This document shows, in pieces, positions 13,937 through 21,568 of a stretch of 25,573 bases of DNA (its first letter is position 1; each line of letters starts with the position of its first letter). The stretch is from UBA4644 sp964541085. GTDB lineage: Bacteria; Bacillota; Clostridia; Oscillospirales; Butyricicoccaceae. The notes under the pieces were generated by a model, which had not been told where the DNA came from, made no database searches, and was given only the letters and a program-made list of their open reading frames with translations. The stretch lies in assembly GCA_964541085.1 (NCBI GenBank), contig CAZIPA010000031.1:1-25573 (forward strand). Direction: 5' to 3'. Both the position numbers and the translations under genes were made by a program.

Positions 13937-14899
13937 ATGAAACTTTTGGAAGTGAAGAATTTACGGACCTATTTCCACACCACTAAGGGCGATTTGAAGG
14001 CCGTGGACGGTGTGAGCTTTGATCTGGAGGCGGGCGAATGTCTCGGTCTGGTGGGCGAATCCGGCTGCGGCAAGACCACCAGCGCCCTGTCCATCTGCAA
14101 TCTGCTGCCAAAGGAGGGCTATATCCACAGCGGAGAGATTCTGGTGGACGGTGTGGACTATCACGCCCTCTCGGACAAGGAGATGAACCAGCACCGCTGG
14201 AAGGATGTTTCCATCATCTTTCAGGGGGCCATGAACGCCTTCAACCCGGTAAAACGGGTGGGCTGGCAGCTGGCGGAGGCCATGATCCTCCATGACGGCC
14301 TGACTCGCGAACAGGCGTGGCAGCGGGCCGAGGAGCTGTTTGCTCTGGTGGGTATCCCCCGGGAACGGGTGCGTCAGTATCCCCATGAGTTTTCCGGCGG
14401 TATGAAGCAGCGGGCCATGATCGCCATGGCGCTGGCCTGCAACGCAAAGCTCATCATCGGTGACGAGCCCACCACCGCTCTGGATGTGATGATTCAGGCG
14501 CAGATTCTGGAGCTGCTGGAAAAGCTGCGCCGGGAGCTGCATATGGGCATGATCCTCATCACCCACGATCTTTCCATTCTGGGAGAAACCTGCGACCGCA
14601 TCGCCGTGATGTACGCCGGCAAAATCGCAGAAATCGGCACGGTGGACGATATTTTCCGCCATCCGGCCCATCCCTATACCCGCCGGCTCATCGAGTGCTT
14701 TCCCAATGTAAACGCCGGACGGGTGATTCCCGACGGCATTCCCGGCTATCCCCCCAATCTCATCGACCCGCCCAAGGGCTGCCGCTTCCATCCCCGGTGT
14801 CATTGCCGCTGCGCCGACTGTGACAGCATCGAGCCGGAGATGCGGCAGGTGGGCGAAAAACACTTTGTTGCCTGTCATTGCAAGGAGGTGGAGGCATGA
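13937..14899 (+). CDS. Peptide ABC transporter ATPase (DppD/OppD type)
   Basis: One of two cytoplasmic ATPases that energise peptide import. The 320-residue protein has Walker A GESGCGKTT (40-48), the Q-loop IIFQGAMNAFNP, signature FSGGMKQR (152-159), Walker B LIIGDEP (172-178) and the switch His in ITHD. The C-terminal oligopeptide-transporter extension is unusually rich in Cys: residues 282, 288, 290, 292, 295, 313 and 315. Four of these match the conserved Cys pattern reported to bind an iron-sulfur cluster in DppD-type ATPases; the others are extra. The stop codon overlaps the next start by 4 bp (ATGA), which indicates translational coupling. Confidence 0.96.
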   Translation: MKLLEVKNLRTYFHTTKGDLKAVDGVSFDLEAGECLGLVGESGCGKTTSALSICNLLPKEGYIHSGEILVDGVDYHALSDKEMNQHRWKDVSIIFQGAMNAFNPVKRVGWQLAEAMILHDGLTREQAWQRAEELFALVGIPRERVRQYPHEFSGGMKQRAMIAMALACNAKLIIGDEPTTALDVMIQAQILELLEKLRRELHMGMILITHDLSILGETCDRIAVMYAGKIAEIGTVDDIFRHPAHPYTRRLIECFPNVNAGRVIPDGIPGYPPNLIDPPKGCRFHPRCHCRCADCDSIEPEMRQVGEKHFVACHCKEVEA

Positions 14900-15894
14900 C
14901 GGAGAAAAAGCCTTTGGTTCAGGTTGAAAATTTGCAGGTGCATTTTCCGGTAGCGGATTCTGCCGCCAGCTCGATCTTTGGCTCCCATCGGGTGCTGAAG
15001 GCCGTGGACGGCGTGAGCTTTTCCATCCATCGGGGAGAAATCCTCTCTCTGGTGGGCGAATCGGGCTCCGGCAAGACCACCACCGGCAAGGCCATTTTGC
15101 AGCTGGCCCCCGTCACCGGCGGCAGAGTTCTCTATGACGGACAGCCGGTAGGCAAAAGCTTTCACGAGCTGCAGGCCTTCCGCCGCCGGGCACAGATGAT
15201 CTATCAGGATCCCTATCAGTCGCTGAATCCCCGGATGTACATTTCCGATCTGGTGGGCGAGGCGCTGGATGTGAACGGTCTGGTGAGCAACGCCGCCGAA
15301 CGCACGGAACGCATCTCCCGGGCGCTGGCCAACGCCGGACTGACCCCGCCGGAGGATTATCTTTACCGCTATCCCTATGCCCTTTCCGGCGGCCAGCGGC
15401 AGCGTGTCGCCATCGCCGGCGCTCTGGTGATGGAGCCGGAGTTTGTGGTGGCGGACGAACCGGTATCCATGCTGGATGCCAGCATCCGCACCGGCATCAT
15501 CAAGCTGATGCTGGAGCAGCGGGAACGCATGGGTCTGGCCTATCTGTTCATCACCCATGACCTTTCGCTGGCGTGGCTCATCTCCGACCGGATCGCCATT
15601 ATGTATCTGGGCAAAATCATGGAGATCGGCACCGCCGACGAGATTCTGCGCCACGGCGTCCATCCCTACACCCGTGCGCTGATTAACATCATGCCCGTGC
15701 CCGGCCAGATTCGCCAGGGTCAGCGGGAGCTGCTGGAGGGTGAAACTCCCAACGCCGCCTCGGTGGTGGAGGGCTGCAAGTTCGCCTCCCGCTGCAAATA
15801 CTGCACCGAGCGCTGCCGCCATGAAGAGCCGCAGCTCCACGAAATCTCCACCGGACATCTGGTGGCCTGTCATCAAATGGAGGATCACGCATGA
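14896..15894 (+). CDS. Peptide ABC transporter ATPase (DppF/OppF type)
   Basis: The partner ATPase of the importer, 332 residues. It has Walker A GESGSGKT (54-61), Q-loop MIYQDPYQSLNPR (101-113), signature LSGGQRQR (163-170), Walker B FVVADEP (183-189) and ITHD. The C-terminal extension carries the usual Cys set (294, 300, 303, 307, 325). An insertion with DSAASSIFGSHRV before the first Walker strand is typical of OppF. The start at 14896 is preceded by AAGGAGG and overlaps the previous stop codon by 4 bp; an in-frame ATG 18 bp earlier lies ahead of that site. It also overlaps the next gene by 4 bp. Confidence 0.96.
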   Translation: MTEKKPLVQVENLQVHFPVADSAASSIFGSHRVLKAVDGVSFSIHRGEILSLVGESGSGKTTTGKAILQLAPVTGGRVLYDGQPVGKSFHELQAFRRRAQMIYQDPYQSLNPRMYISDLVGEALDVNGLVSNAAERTERISRALANAGLTPPEDYLYRYPYALSGGQRQRVAIAGALVMEPEFVVADEPVSMLDASIRTGIIKLMLEQRERMGLAYLFITHDLSLAWLISDRIAIMYLGKIMEIGTADEILRHGVHPYTRALINIMPVPGQIRQGQRELLEGETPNAASVVEGCKFASRCKYCTERCRHEEPQLHEISTGHLVACHQMEDHA

Positions 15895-17138
15895 ACAAAA
15901 CCCAACTTCTGGACGATCTTGCCGCGCTGATCGCCATTCCCTCTCTCAACGGTGAGCCGGAGCCCTGTCAAAAGGCGCTGCAGCTGGTGCTGGAGCGGGC
16001 CCGGCAGATGGGAATGCGCACCGGCGTTACCCGGGAAGGGGACGCAGGCTGGGCCGAGATCGGTCAGGGCAAGGTGACGCTGGGCATTCTGGCCCATGTG
16101 GATGTAGTCGGCATCGGCGACCGGGAAAAATGGAACAGTGACCCCTTTACCCTCACCCAGCGTGACGGTCAGCTTTATGGCCGGGGCGTGGAGGACGACA
16201 AGGGGCCTGTGCTCCAGTGCCTGTATGCCATGCAGACCCTGCTGGAGGAGGGCATTCCCCTGCGGAAAAAGCTGCGCCTGATCGTGGGCACCAGCGAGGA
16301 AAATCACTGGACGGACATGGATCATTACAAGGCCCAGTTTGGCACGCCGGATTATGGCTTTTCTCCCGATGCGGCCTTTCCCATTTATAATGCGGAAAAG
16401 GGCTATGGCGATTTTCAGCTGTTCTTTGATGCGCCGGAGCTTACGGAGCTGGCGGCCGGAGACAGCCCCAACACCGTGCCCTCCTTCGCCCGGCTGCGGC
16501 GGCAGGATGGAACGCAGCTGACGGCTACCGGCGTTTCCGTCCATTCCTCCGCCCCGGAAAAGGGTGACAATGCCATTCTCCGTCTGGCACAGCTGGCCGG
16601 AGACGCACCGCTGTGGCGCTTTTTGCGGGAATATTTCACCGTGGAAAATCCTGCCGTGGCGCTGGGTCTGGACGATGGCAGCGACAGCTGGCAGGGCATC
16701 TATGTGGGCAAAACCGTCTGCGCACCGACGATTCTGGCGCTGAAGGACGGTCAGGCCACGGTGAACATCAACATCCGCTTCCGTCCCGGCGTGACAAAGG
16801 AGCAGCTGTGCGCCGCCTTTGCGGCTCTCGCTCCCCGCTATGGCTTCCGCTATGCGGTGGCCGAGGCGACCACGCCCATGGTGGTGGATCCGGATCGGCC
16901 CTTCATTCAGCTGATGAATCAGGTGGGGGCCGAGTTTGGCATCACCCCGGGCTGCTATCCCGCCTCCGGGGCCACCTATTGCAGCACCTTCCCCAACCAT
17001 GTGGGCTGGGGCCCCACGCTGCCGCCGGACGAGGGTAGCGCCCACGAGGAAAATGAACACACCTTCCTGAAGGATTTCTTCCATGTGGCGGAGGTTTATA
17101 CCGAATATCTGCGGCGCATTGCGCAGGAGGAAGCATAA
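15891..17138 (+). CDS. M20-family dipeptidase (PepV/Sapep-like)
   Basis: A cytoplasmic zinc- or manganese-dependent peptidase, 415 residues. Metal-site motifs of the M20A/PepV type are visible: His69 in AHVDVV, Asp102 in GRGVEDDKGP, Glu136/Glu137 in GTSEEN and Asp160 in SPDAAFP. Trp81 and DPF after the first motif (REKWNSDPF) are also typical. The C-terminal SAHEENEH provides the last ligand. The lid domain carries GVSVHSSAPEKGDNAI. The start overlaps the ATPase gene by 4 bp and the stop overlaps the next gene by 1 bp. Its place behind the importer indicates that it cleaves imported di- or tripeptides, possibly including D-amino-acid-containing ones released by the S66 enzyme. Confidence 0.93.
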   Translation: MNKTQLLDDLAALIAIPSLNGEPEPCQKALQLVLERARQMGMRTGVTREGDAGWAEIGQGKVTLGILAHVDVVGIGDREKWNSDPFTLTQRDGQLYGRGVEDDKGPVLQCLYAMQTLLEEGIPLRKKLRLIVGTSEENHWTDMDHYKAQFGTPDYGFSPDAAFPIYNAEKGYGDFQLFFDAPELTELAAGDSPNTVPSFARLRRQDGTQLTATGVSVHSSAPEKGDNAILRLAQLAGDAPLWRFLREYFTVENPAVALGLDDGSDSWQGIYVGKTVCAPTILALKDGQATVNINIRFRPGVTKEQLCAAFAALAPRYGFRYAVAEATTPMVVDPDRPFIQLMNQVGAEFGITPGCYPASGATYCSTFPNHVGWGPTLPPDEGSAHEENEHTFLKDFFHVAEVYTEYLRRIAQEEA

Positions 17139-18325
17139 TGCAGAACTTTCCCATCTCTCAGGAGCAGATCACCCGCTGGACCCGGGACATGGTGGCCATT
17201 CCCTCCTATCCCGGCATTCCGGCACAGGAACGGGCGGTGGCGGACTATATCAAAGCCGTCTTTGACGCAGAGGACATCCCCTGCCGGGTGGAGGCTCTGC
17301 CCGACGGCCGGGCCAATGTGATCGCCACCGTCAAGGGCACCGGCGGCGGACGGACGCTGCTGTTCAACGGTCATATGGACACCGTTCCCCCCTATGATAT
17401 GGAAAATGCCTGTGCGCCCCACATGGAGGGTGACAGGCTCTATGGCCGGGGAACCTCGGATATGAAGGGGCCGCTGGCCACCATGATGGCGGCGGTGATT
17501 GCCGTCAAGCGGCTGGGTCTGTCCCTCCGGGGCGATGTGATCTTCACCGGCGTGGCCGATGAGGAGGAGGGCAGTCTGGGTGCCATTCATCTGCTGGAAA
17601 GCGGCATCCGTGCCGACGGCGCCATTGTGGGCGAACCCCTCTCCACCCCCTGCGTGGGCATTGTCCAGCGGGGACTGGAATGGTATCAGGTGGATTTCAC
17701 CGGCCGCACCGTCCACGGCGGCAGCCAGAGCACCGGCATCAATGCCATTGAAAAGGCCGGACATTTTCTCCGGGCGGTGGAAGAGCGGCTTTATCCCGCC
17801 CTGCAAACGGTCAGGCATCCCATGCTGGGAGCAAGCTCGGTGAATGTGGCCGTGATTCACGGCGGAACCCAGCCCTCCACCGTGGCGGGACACTGCTCGG
17901 TACAGCTGGATCGCCGGTTTCTGCCGGGTGTGGAGCCCTATGAACAGGTGACAGCCCAGCTGCAATCCCTGCTGGATCAGCTGGCGGCGGAGGATCCGGA
18001 CTTCCACGCCACCCTTTCCGTGCTGCCTGCCAGCGTTATGGTGCGGGGCTATATTCATCAGGGCTTTGAAACTCCCCAGGACGACCCGCTGGTGCAGTGC
18101 TGTATCCAGGCGGGAGAAAGCGTGCTGGGCGCGCCGCTGCAATGCATCCCTGTCCCCTGCTGGACAGATGCCGGTCTGCTGTCCCATTACGGCAACATTC
18201 CCACGGTGGTGTGGGGCCCGGGTGCCATGGAGCAGTGCCACAGCAGAGAGGAGTATATCTGCCCTGCGGATATGCACCGCTGCGCCATTGCCTATCTGGA
18301 TGCCATCTGCCGCTTCTGCCAGTAA
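17138..18325 (+). CDS. M20-family metallopeptidase/deacylase (ArgE/DapE/CPG2-like)
   Basis: A second M20 enzyme of a different subfamily, 395 residues. Metal-site motifs are His79 in FNGHMDTVPP, Asp108 in GRGTSDMKGP and Glu142/Glu143 in ADEEEGS. The dimerisation domain has GRTVHGGSQSTGINAIEKA, and the C-terminal part ends with EYICPADMHRCAIAYLDAIC. The family includes acetylornithine deacetylase, succinyl-diaminopimelate desuccinylase and carboxypeptidase G2; annotation as ArgE or DapE on similarity alone would be unsafe. The operon context favours hydrolysis of an imported peptide or acylated amino acid. The start is within TAATG, overlapping the previous stop codon. It is the last gene of the operon; a terminator follows at 18361-18392. 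Confidence 0.92.
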   Translation: MQNFPISQEQITRWTRDMVAIPSYPGIPAQERAVADYIKAVFDAEDIPCRVEALPDGRANVIATVKGTGGGRTLLFNGHMDTVPPYDMENACAPHMEGDRLYGRGTSDMKGPLATMMAAVIAVKRLGLSLRGDVIFTGVADEEEGSLGAIHLLESGIRADGAIVGEPLSTPCVGIVQRGLEWYQVDFTGRTVHGGSQSTGINAIEKAGHFLRAVEERLYPALQTVRHPMLGASSVNVAVIHGGTQPSTVAGHCSVQLDRRFLPGVEPYEQVTAQLQSLLDQLAAEDPDFHATLSVLPASVMVRGYIHQGFETPQDDPLVQCCIQAGESVLGAPLQCIPVPCWTDAGLLSHYGNIPTVVWGPGAMEQCHSREEYICPADMHRCAIAYLDAICRFCQ

Positions 18326-18360
18326 GTTTTCCACAGTTCAAGAGCTGAATACACAGAAAA

Positions 18361-18392
18361 ACGAGTCCCAACGGCGGCAGCCGGGGACTCGT
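18361..18392 (+). terminator. Bidirectional terminator between converging genes
   Basis: ACGAGTCCC (18361-18369) and GGGACTCGT (18384-18392) form a perfect 9-bp stem. The plus strand continues with CTTTC; on the minus strand TTTTTC follows, which would terminate the small membrane gene at 18448-18627. It sits 36 bp behind the peptide operon. Confidence 0.75.
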
Positions 18393-18447
18393 CTTTCATA
18401 GAAAAAAGGGGAAAGGAAAAAATTACAGACAGATCGGACAGGGAGGG

Positions 18448-18627
18448 TCAGCAGTATTTCTGCTTGCTCTCCTTTGCCACATTGATGATGCCGTAGAAGA
18501 ACAGGGCCAGCGCCACCGCAGTGCCCAGATACCACAGGGGGCTCACGGTGCTGGCAAAATGGCAGGTGATGAAATACAGGGGCAGGCCGATGGCCACGGC
18601 GATACTCACAAGCAGAGATTTTTTCAT
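18448..18627 (-). CDS. 59-residue two-helix membrane protein of unknown function
   Basis: I do not recognise the family. The protein has a short basic start (MKKS), a hydrophobic segment LLVSIAVAIGLPLYFITC (5-22), a turn HFASTVSPLWY, a second hydrophobic segment LGTAVALALFFYGIINV (34-50) and a basic tail AKESKQKYC. It would be an integral membrane protein with two helices. Evidence for a real gene is strong for its size: AAAGGAGGTC at an ideal distance from ATG, a promoter TTGCCT-N17-TATAAT 27 bp further upstream, and a terminator with a T-run behind it. It stands alone between the peptide operon (converging) and the second MATE gene. It is below common ORF length cut-offs and is easily missed. 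Confidence 0.8.
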   Translation of the reverse strand: MKKSLLVSIAVAIGLPLYFITCHFASTVSPLWYLGTAVALALFFYGIINVAKESKQKYC

Positions 18628-18653
18628 TGAGATGACCTCCTTTTCCTGCTTCC

Positions 18654-18682
18654 ATTATACGGCGGCGCAGGACGGGAGGCAA
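18654..18682 (-). promoter_or_regulatory. Promoter of the 59-residue membrane protein gene
   Basis: On the minus strand TTGCCT (18682-18677) and a perfect TATAAT (18659-18654) are separated by 17 bp. The predicted start, near 18647, lies about 20 nt before the start codon, leaving just enough room for the ribosome binding site. Confidence 0.65.
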
Positions 18683-18763
18683 CCAAGAGACGGCAAAGGA
18701 AGGGCCTGTTTCAGCTAAGATTCGGCAAATTTCTACAAAATCCGCCTTTCTTCGACCTTTTTC

Positions 18764-20134
18764 TCAGCTCTGCTGCTCCATGGGGGCGATAACGGTTTTC
18801 CGCAGATGGAGATAGAACAGGGTGCTCACCACGGCGCTCATGATCTCCGCAATGGGGAAGGCCCACCACACCACCGACAGCACGCCAAAGCGGCTGAGCA
18901 GCCAGGCCAGCGGCACCAGCACCACCAGCTGACGGGCGATGGAAACGCACATACTGTAAAGGCCCCGGCCCAGCGCCTGGAAGGTGGAGCCCAGCACAAT
19001 GGCATAGCCCGCGCCCACAAAGGAAATGCTGATGGTGCGCAGTGCGGGAATGCCGATCTCCAGCATCTCCGGGCTGGCATCAAAGAAGCCCAGAAACACG
19101 CCGGGAACCGTCTGCATGAGCACAATGCCCACGGCCATAATGATGCAGGCATAGGTGATGGCCCAGCGCACCGTCTGCTTCATGCGGGAGGGACGGCGGG
19201 CACCGTAGTTGTAGGCGATCATGGGCACCATGGCATTGTTCAGGCCGAACACCGGCATAAAGACAAAGCTCTGGAGCTTGAAATACACGCCGAACACCGC
19301 CACTGCCGTAGAGGTAAAGGCATCCAGAATGCGGTTCATGCAATAGGTCATCACCGAGCCGATGGAGCCCATGATGATGGAGGGAATGCCCACGGCCAGA
19401 ATGGTGCGCACCGTGCCGATATGGGGCCGCAGTCCGGCGAGATTCACCTGAATCTCCCGGTTTTTTGTCTGATGGATCAAAAAGGAGGTCATCGCGCCGC
19501 AGAACTGGCCGAACACCGTAGCGATGGCAGCACCGGCCACGCCCATTTTGGGAAAGCCCAGCAGACCGAAGATGAGAATGGGGTCAAAGACGATATTCAC
19601 CACAGAGCCGACGAGCTGGCCGATCATGGCAAGGTGGGTCTTGCCGGTGGCCTGCAGCATTCTCTCATAAAAGATGGAGATAAAGCAGAACATACCCACG
19701 CCGATGCAGATGCGCACATAGGTGATGCCGTATTCCGCAATGGCCTCCGAGGAGGTCTGGGAACGCACAAAGGCCGGGCCCAGCACAAGGCCCACAAAGA
19801 CAAACAGCGCCGCCGCGCACAGCTCCAGAAACAGACCGTTTCCGGCAGCCCGGCGGGCCAGCTTTTCATTTTTTTCGCCCAGCGCCCGGGACAGCAGGGA
19901 ATTGATACCCACGCCCAGACCGGTGGCAAAGGCGATCATCAGGTTTTGCAGGGGGAAGGCAACGGAAAGGGCCGTCAGGGCGTCTTCGCTGATTTTGGCC
20001 ACAAACACGCTGTCCACCACATTATACAGGGCCTGCACCAGCATGGAAAGCATCATGGGCAGGGCCATTTTCAACAGCAGCGACGGGACAGGCTCTGTGC
20101 CCATCCGGTTTTCACGGGGTGCGGTTTCGTTCAT
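18764..20134 (-). CDS. MATE-family exporter (second of three)
   Basis: A 456-residue polytopic membrane protein of the MATE superfamily with about 12 hydrophobic segments. Family signs are PVPSLLLKMALPMMLSMLVQ in helix 1, YNVVDSVFVAKISEDAL in helix 2, GLGVGINSLLSRALGEKN at the end of the third helix, and FGLNNAMVPMIAYNYGARRPSRM in the second half. Start is at ATG with GAGGA upstream; a TATAAT lies about 20 bp further upstream, but I see no convincing -35 box. The gene is isolated, read opposite to its neighbours, and followed by the 59-residue gene on the same strand. Substrate unknown; NorM/MepA-type drug or metabolite export is the family expectation. Confidence 0.93.
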   Translation of the reverse strand: MNETAPRENRMGTEPVPSLLLKMALPMMLSMLVQALYNVVDSVFVAKISEDALTALSVAFPLQNLMIAFATGLGVGINSLLSRALGEKNEKLARRAAGNGLFLELCAAALFVFVGLVLGPAFVRSQTSSEAIAEYGITYVRICIGVGMFCFISIFYERMLQATGKTHLAMIGQLVGSVVNIVFDPILIFGLLGFPKMGVAGAAIATVFGQFCGAMTSFLIHQTKNREIQVNLAGLRPHIGTVRTILAVGIPSIIMGSIGSVMTYCMNRILDAFTSTAVAVFGVYFKLQSFVFMPVFGLNNAMVPMIAYNYGARRPSRMKQTVRWAITYACIIMAVGIVLMQTVPGVFLGFFDASPEMLEIGIPALRTISISFVGAGYAIVLGSTFQALGRGLYSMCVSIARQLVVLVPLAWLLSRFGVLSVVWWAFPIAEIMSAVVSTLFYLHLRKTVIAPMEQQS

Positions 20135-20358
20135 TGCAATATCCTCGATTCTTTATTATAATTTATTTTTTTGTTGTGTTGGGTGCGGTTACAACCCGGG
20201 CGGCGCAGCCGTCTGAGGGATTGTACTTTCGTCTTTCGTTCTTGCCTCCCTCTGACGAGGGAGGCAAGGGCTTGTGCTTTCTCAGAGGGAAGCCCCGCGG
20301 CGACTGAGCGGGCGTTAGGGGTGGTGCAGGAGGGGGGTATCGCAACACCCCTCCGCTG
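20135..20358. repeat. Intergenic block of hairpins between the second MATE gene and repeat copy C
   Basis: No gene is seen. The block contains a perfect 12-bp hairpin with a TGAC loop at 20241-20268 (CTTGCCTCCCTC / GAGGGAGGCAAG) and a G-rich/C-rich imperfect hairpin near 20329-20354. Its composition is unlike the coding neighbours and similar to the other palindromic repeats in the window. Confidence 0.6.
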
Positions 20359-20513
20359 GCCTTTGGGTACTTTCGTCCACACGAAAGTACCGCCCCCGGC
20401 AGGGGATGATTATCTATAAATTATTGAGCGATAAAATCTGAGGGATTGTTTGCGCCTAAAACCCTCTCAGTCAGTGCTTCGCACTGCCAGCTCTCCCAGA
20501 GGGAGAGCCAAGC
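20359..20513 (+). repeat. Palindromic interspersed repeat, copy C (exact match to 1-155)
   Basis: It is identical over 155 bp to the window's first bases, in direct orientation, 20.2 kb away. It has the same hairpins: GGTACTTTCGT/ACGAAAGTACC, CAGTGCTTCGCACTG and GCTCTCCC/GGGAGAGC. It lies between the diverging second MATE and ylmH genes, so unlike copies A and B it does not sit behind a gene. Confidence 0.88.
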
Positions 20514-20543
20514 CGGAAAAATATAGCGCAGACCTTGCCTCCT

Positions 20544-20642
20544 CGCCGACGAGTGTCGGCGTTATGCCGCAGGAAGCCGCAGAACTGCGGCGACCGAGGC
20601 GGTTAAATTCCCGGGGATCCCCACGAAACAAGTTTCGTGGGG
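20544..20642 (+). repeat. Single diverged copy of the 117-bp palindromic unit
   Basis: It shares CGCCGACGAGTGTCGGCG and ATGCCGCAGG with the 5693-6047 array. The second stem is GCCGCA/TGCGGC here against GGCGCA/TGCGCC there, a change in both arms. It ends with a perfect 11-bp hairpin CCCCACGAAAC/GTTTCGTGGGG (20619-20642), the counterpart of the 6019-6047 hairpin with a different stem sequence. Confidence 0.7.
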
Positions 20643-20645
20643 GGA

Positions 20646-20675
20646 TTGACAACCAGAACATTATAACGATAATAT
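20646..20675 (+). promoter_or_regulatory. Putative promoter of the ylmH-like gene
   Basis: TTGACA (20646-20651) and TAATAT (20670-20675) are separated by 18 bp. The -35 box starts three bases behind the closing hairpin of the repeat. The start codon is 44 bp downstream of the -10 box. Confidence 0.6.
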
Positions 20676-20718
20676 AAGAGAAAGTCAATGCCGCTTTTGC
20701 GGCGGGAAGGAGGACGCG

Positions 20719-21459
20719 ATGGAGCTGGAGGAAAACGCCCTGCGGCGGCGGTTTGCCGAGCTGTCCCGGCGGGCAGCCACACGGAATATGGATACCTTTA
20801 CCCCCTTTCTCACGCTGGCAGAGCAGAGCATTCTGCTGTCCATGGAGCGTCAGCTGGAGCTTCCTCCCCGCTGGCTGGGGGGCTATCCCGGGGCCGAACG
20901 GCGGCTGGCCTGCTTTTCTCCCAACGATGCGCCGGAAGAAAGCCCCATTGTCTGCCTTTCTGTCCGGCCAAAGGGGGAAAAGTTTGCGGCAGCACTTGGC
21001 CATCGGGATATTCTGGGGGCCATCATGGGTTTGGGCATCAAGCGGGAGCTCATCGGTGACATTCTCCCCCGGGACAAGGGCGGCTATGTGTTCTGTCTTG
21101 CGGAAATGGCGGACTATCTCTGCCAGAATCTCACGGAGGTTGGCCGAAGCAGCGTCCTCTGCACTCCCTGTTCTCCCCCGGAGGAGATTTCCGCGCCGCC
21201 GGAGCCCTGCGTTTTGACGGCAGCTTCTCTCCGGCTGGATGTGTTTATCGCCGCCGTGTGGAAGCTTTCCCGCAGCGAAAGTCAGCAGCTGTTTCCCAAA
21301 CAGCTGGTCTTTGTCAATGGCCGCACGGTGCTGTCTCCCGGAGACACGGTGCGGGAGGGAGACATGGTTTCCGTCCGGGGCCGGGGCCGGTTTCAGCTGA
21401 CGGAGGTTCTGGGCGAGACCCGCAAGGGCCGTCTGCGCCTGTCCGCCAGAATCTACTAA
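20719..21459 (+). CDS. ylmH: YlmH-family S4-domain RNA-binding protein
   Basis: A 246-residue cytoplasmic RNA-binding protein of the YlmH family. Bacillus subtilis YlmH (RqcP2) has been linked to ribosome quality control and poly-alanine tailing. The N-terminal part has the family segments LTLAEQSIL, LGGYPGAERRLACF and LGHRDILGAIMGLGIKRELIGDI. The C-terminal S4 domain begins near residue 173 (LRLDVFIAAVWKLSRSESQQL) and includes VFVNGRTVLSPGDTVREGDMVSVRGRGRF split over the RNA-binding hairpin. AAGGAGG precedes the ATG. In many Firmicutes ylmH lies in the ylm/divIVA cell-division cluster; here it stands alone between repeats and a MATE gene. Confidence 0.92.
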   Translation: MELEENALRRRFAELSRRAATRNMDTFTPFLTLAEQSILLSMERQLELPPRWLGGYPGAERRLACFSPNDAPEESPIVCLSVRPKGEKFAAALGHRDILGAIMGLGIKRELIGDILPRDKGGYVFCLAEMADYLCQNLTEVGRSSVLCTPCSPPEEISAPPEPCVLTAASLRLDVFIAAVWKLSRSESQQLFPKQLVFVNGRTVLSPGDTVREGDMVSVRGRGRFQLTEVLGETRKGRLRLSARIY

Positions 21460-21491
21460 GGACGATTACAAAGAGTTTTTCACACTTTCCA

Positions 21492-21512
21492 CCGTTTTTT
21501 CCACAAAAACGG
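21492..21512 (+). terminator. Hairpin behind ylmH
   Basis: CCGTTTTT and AAAAACGG form an 8-bp stem around a 5-nt loop, 33 bp behind the ylmH stop codon. No T-run follows on the plus strand, so it is a weak terminator candidate or an mRNA end structure. Confidence 0.35.
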
Positions 21513-21568
21513 CCGTATCAAACATGGAACCACCATATATTGTGTCGCAAAAATCAGGAGGCTTGCAT

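Noticed and set aside
18806..20161. 451-codon plus-strand frame antisense to the second MATE gene
   Set aside because: Its His/Ala/Gly-rich composition mirrors hydrophobic codons on the other strand, and the MATE reading is unambiguous.
1..20513. Integrated mobile element bounded by the 155-bp direct repeats
   Set aside because: The enclosed genes are mostly housekeeping, no integrase, relaxase or phage gene is present, and the same repeat occurs as a diverged inverted copy inside; it is better explained as a dispersed palindromic element.
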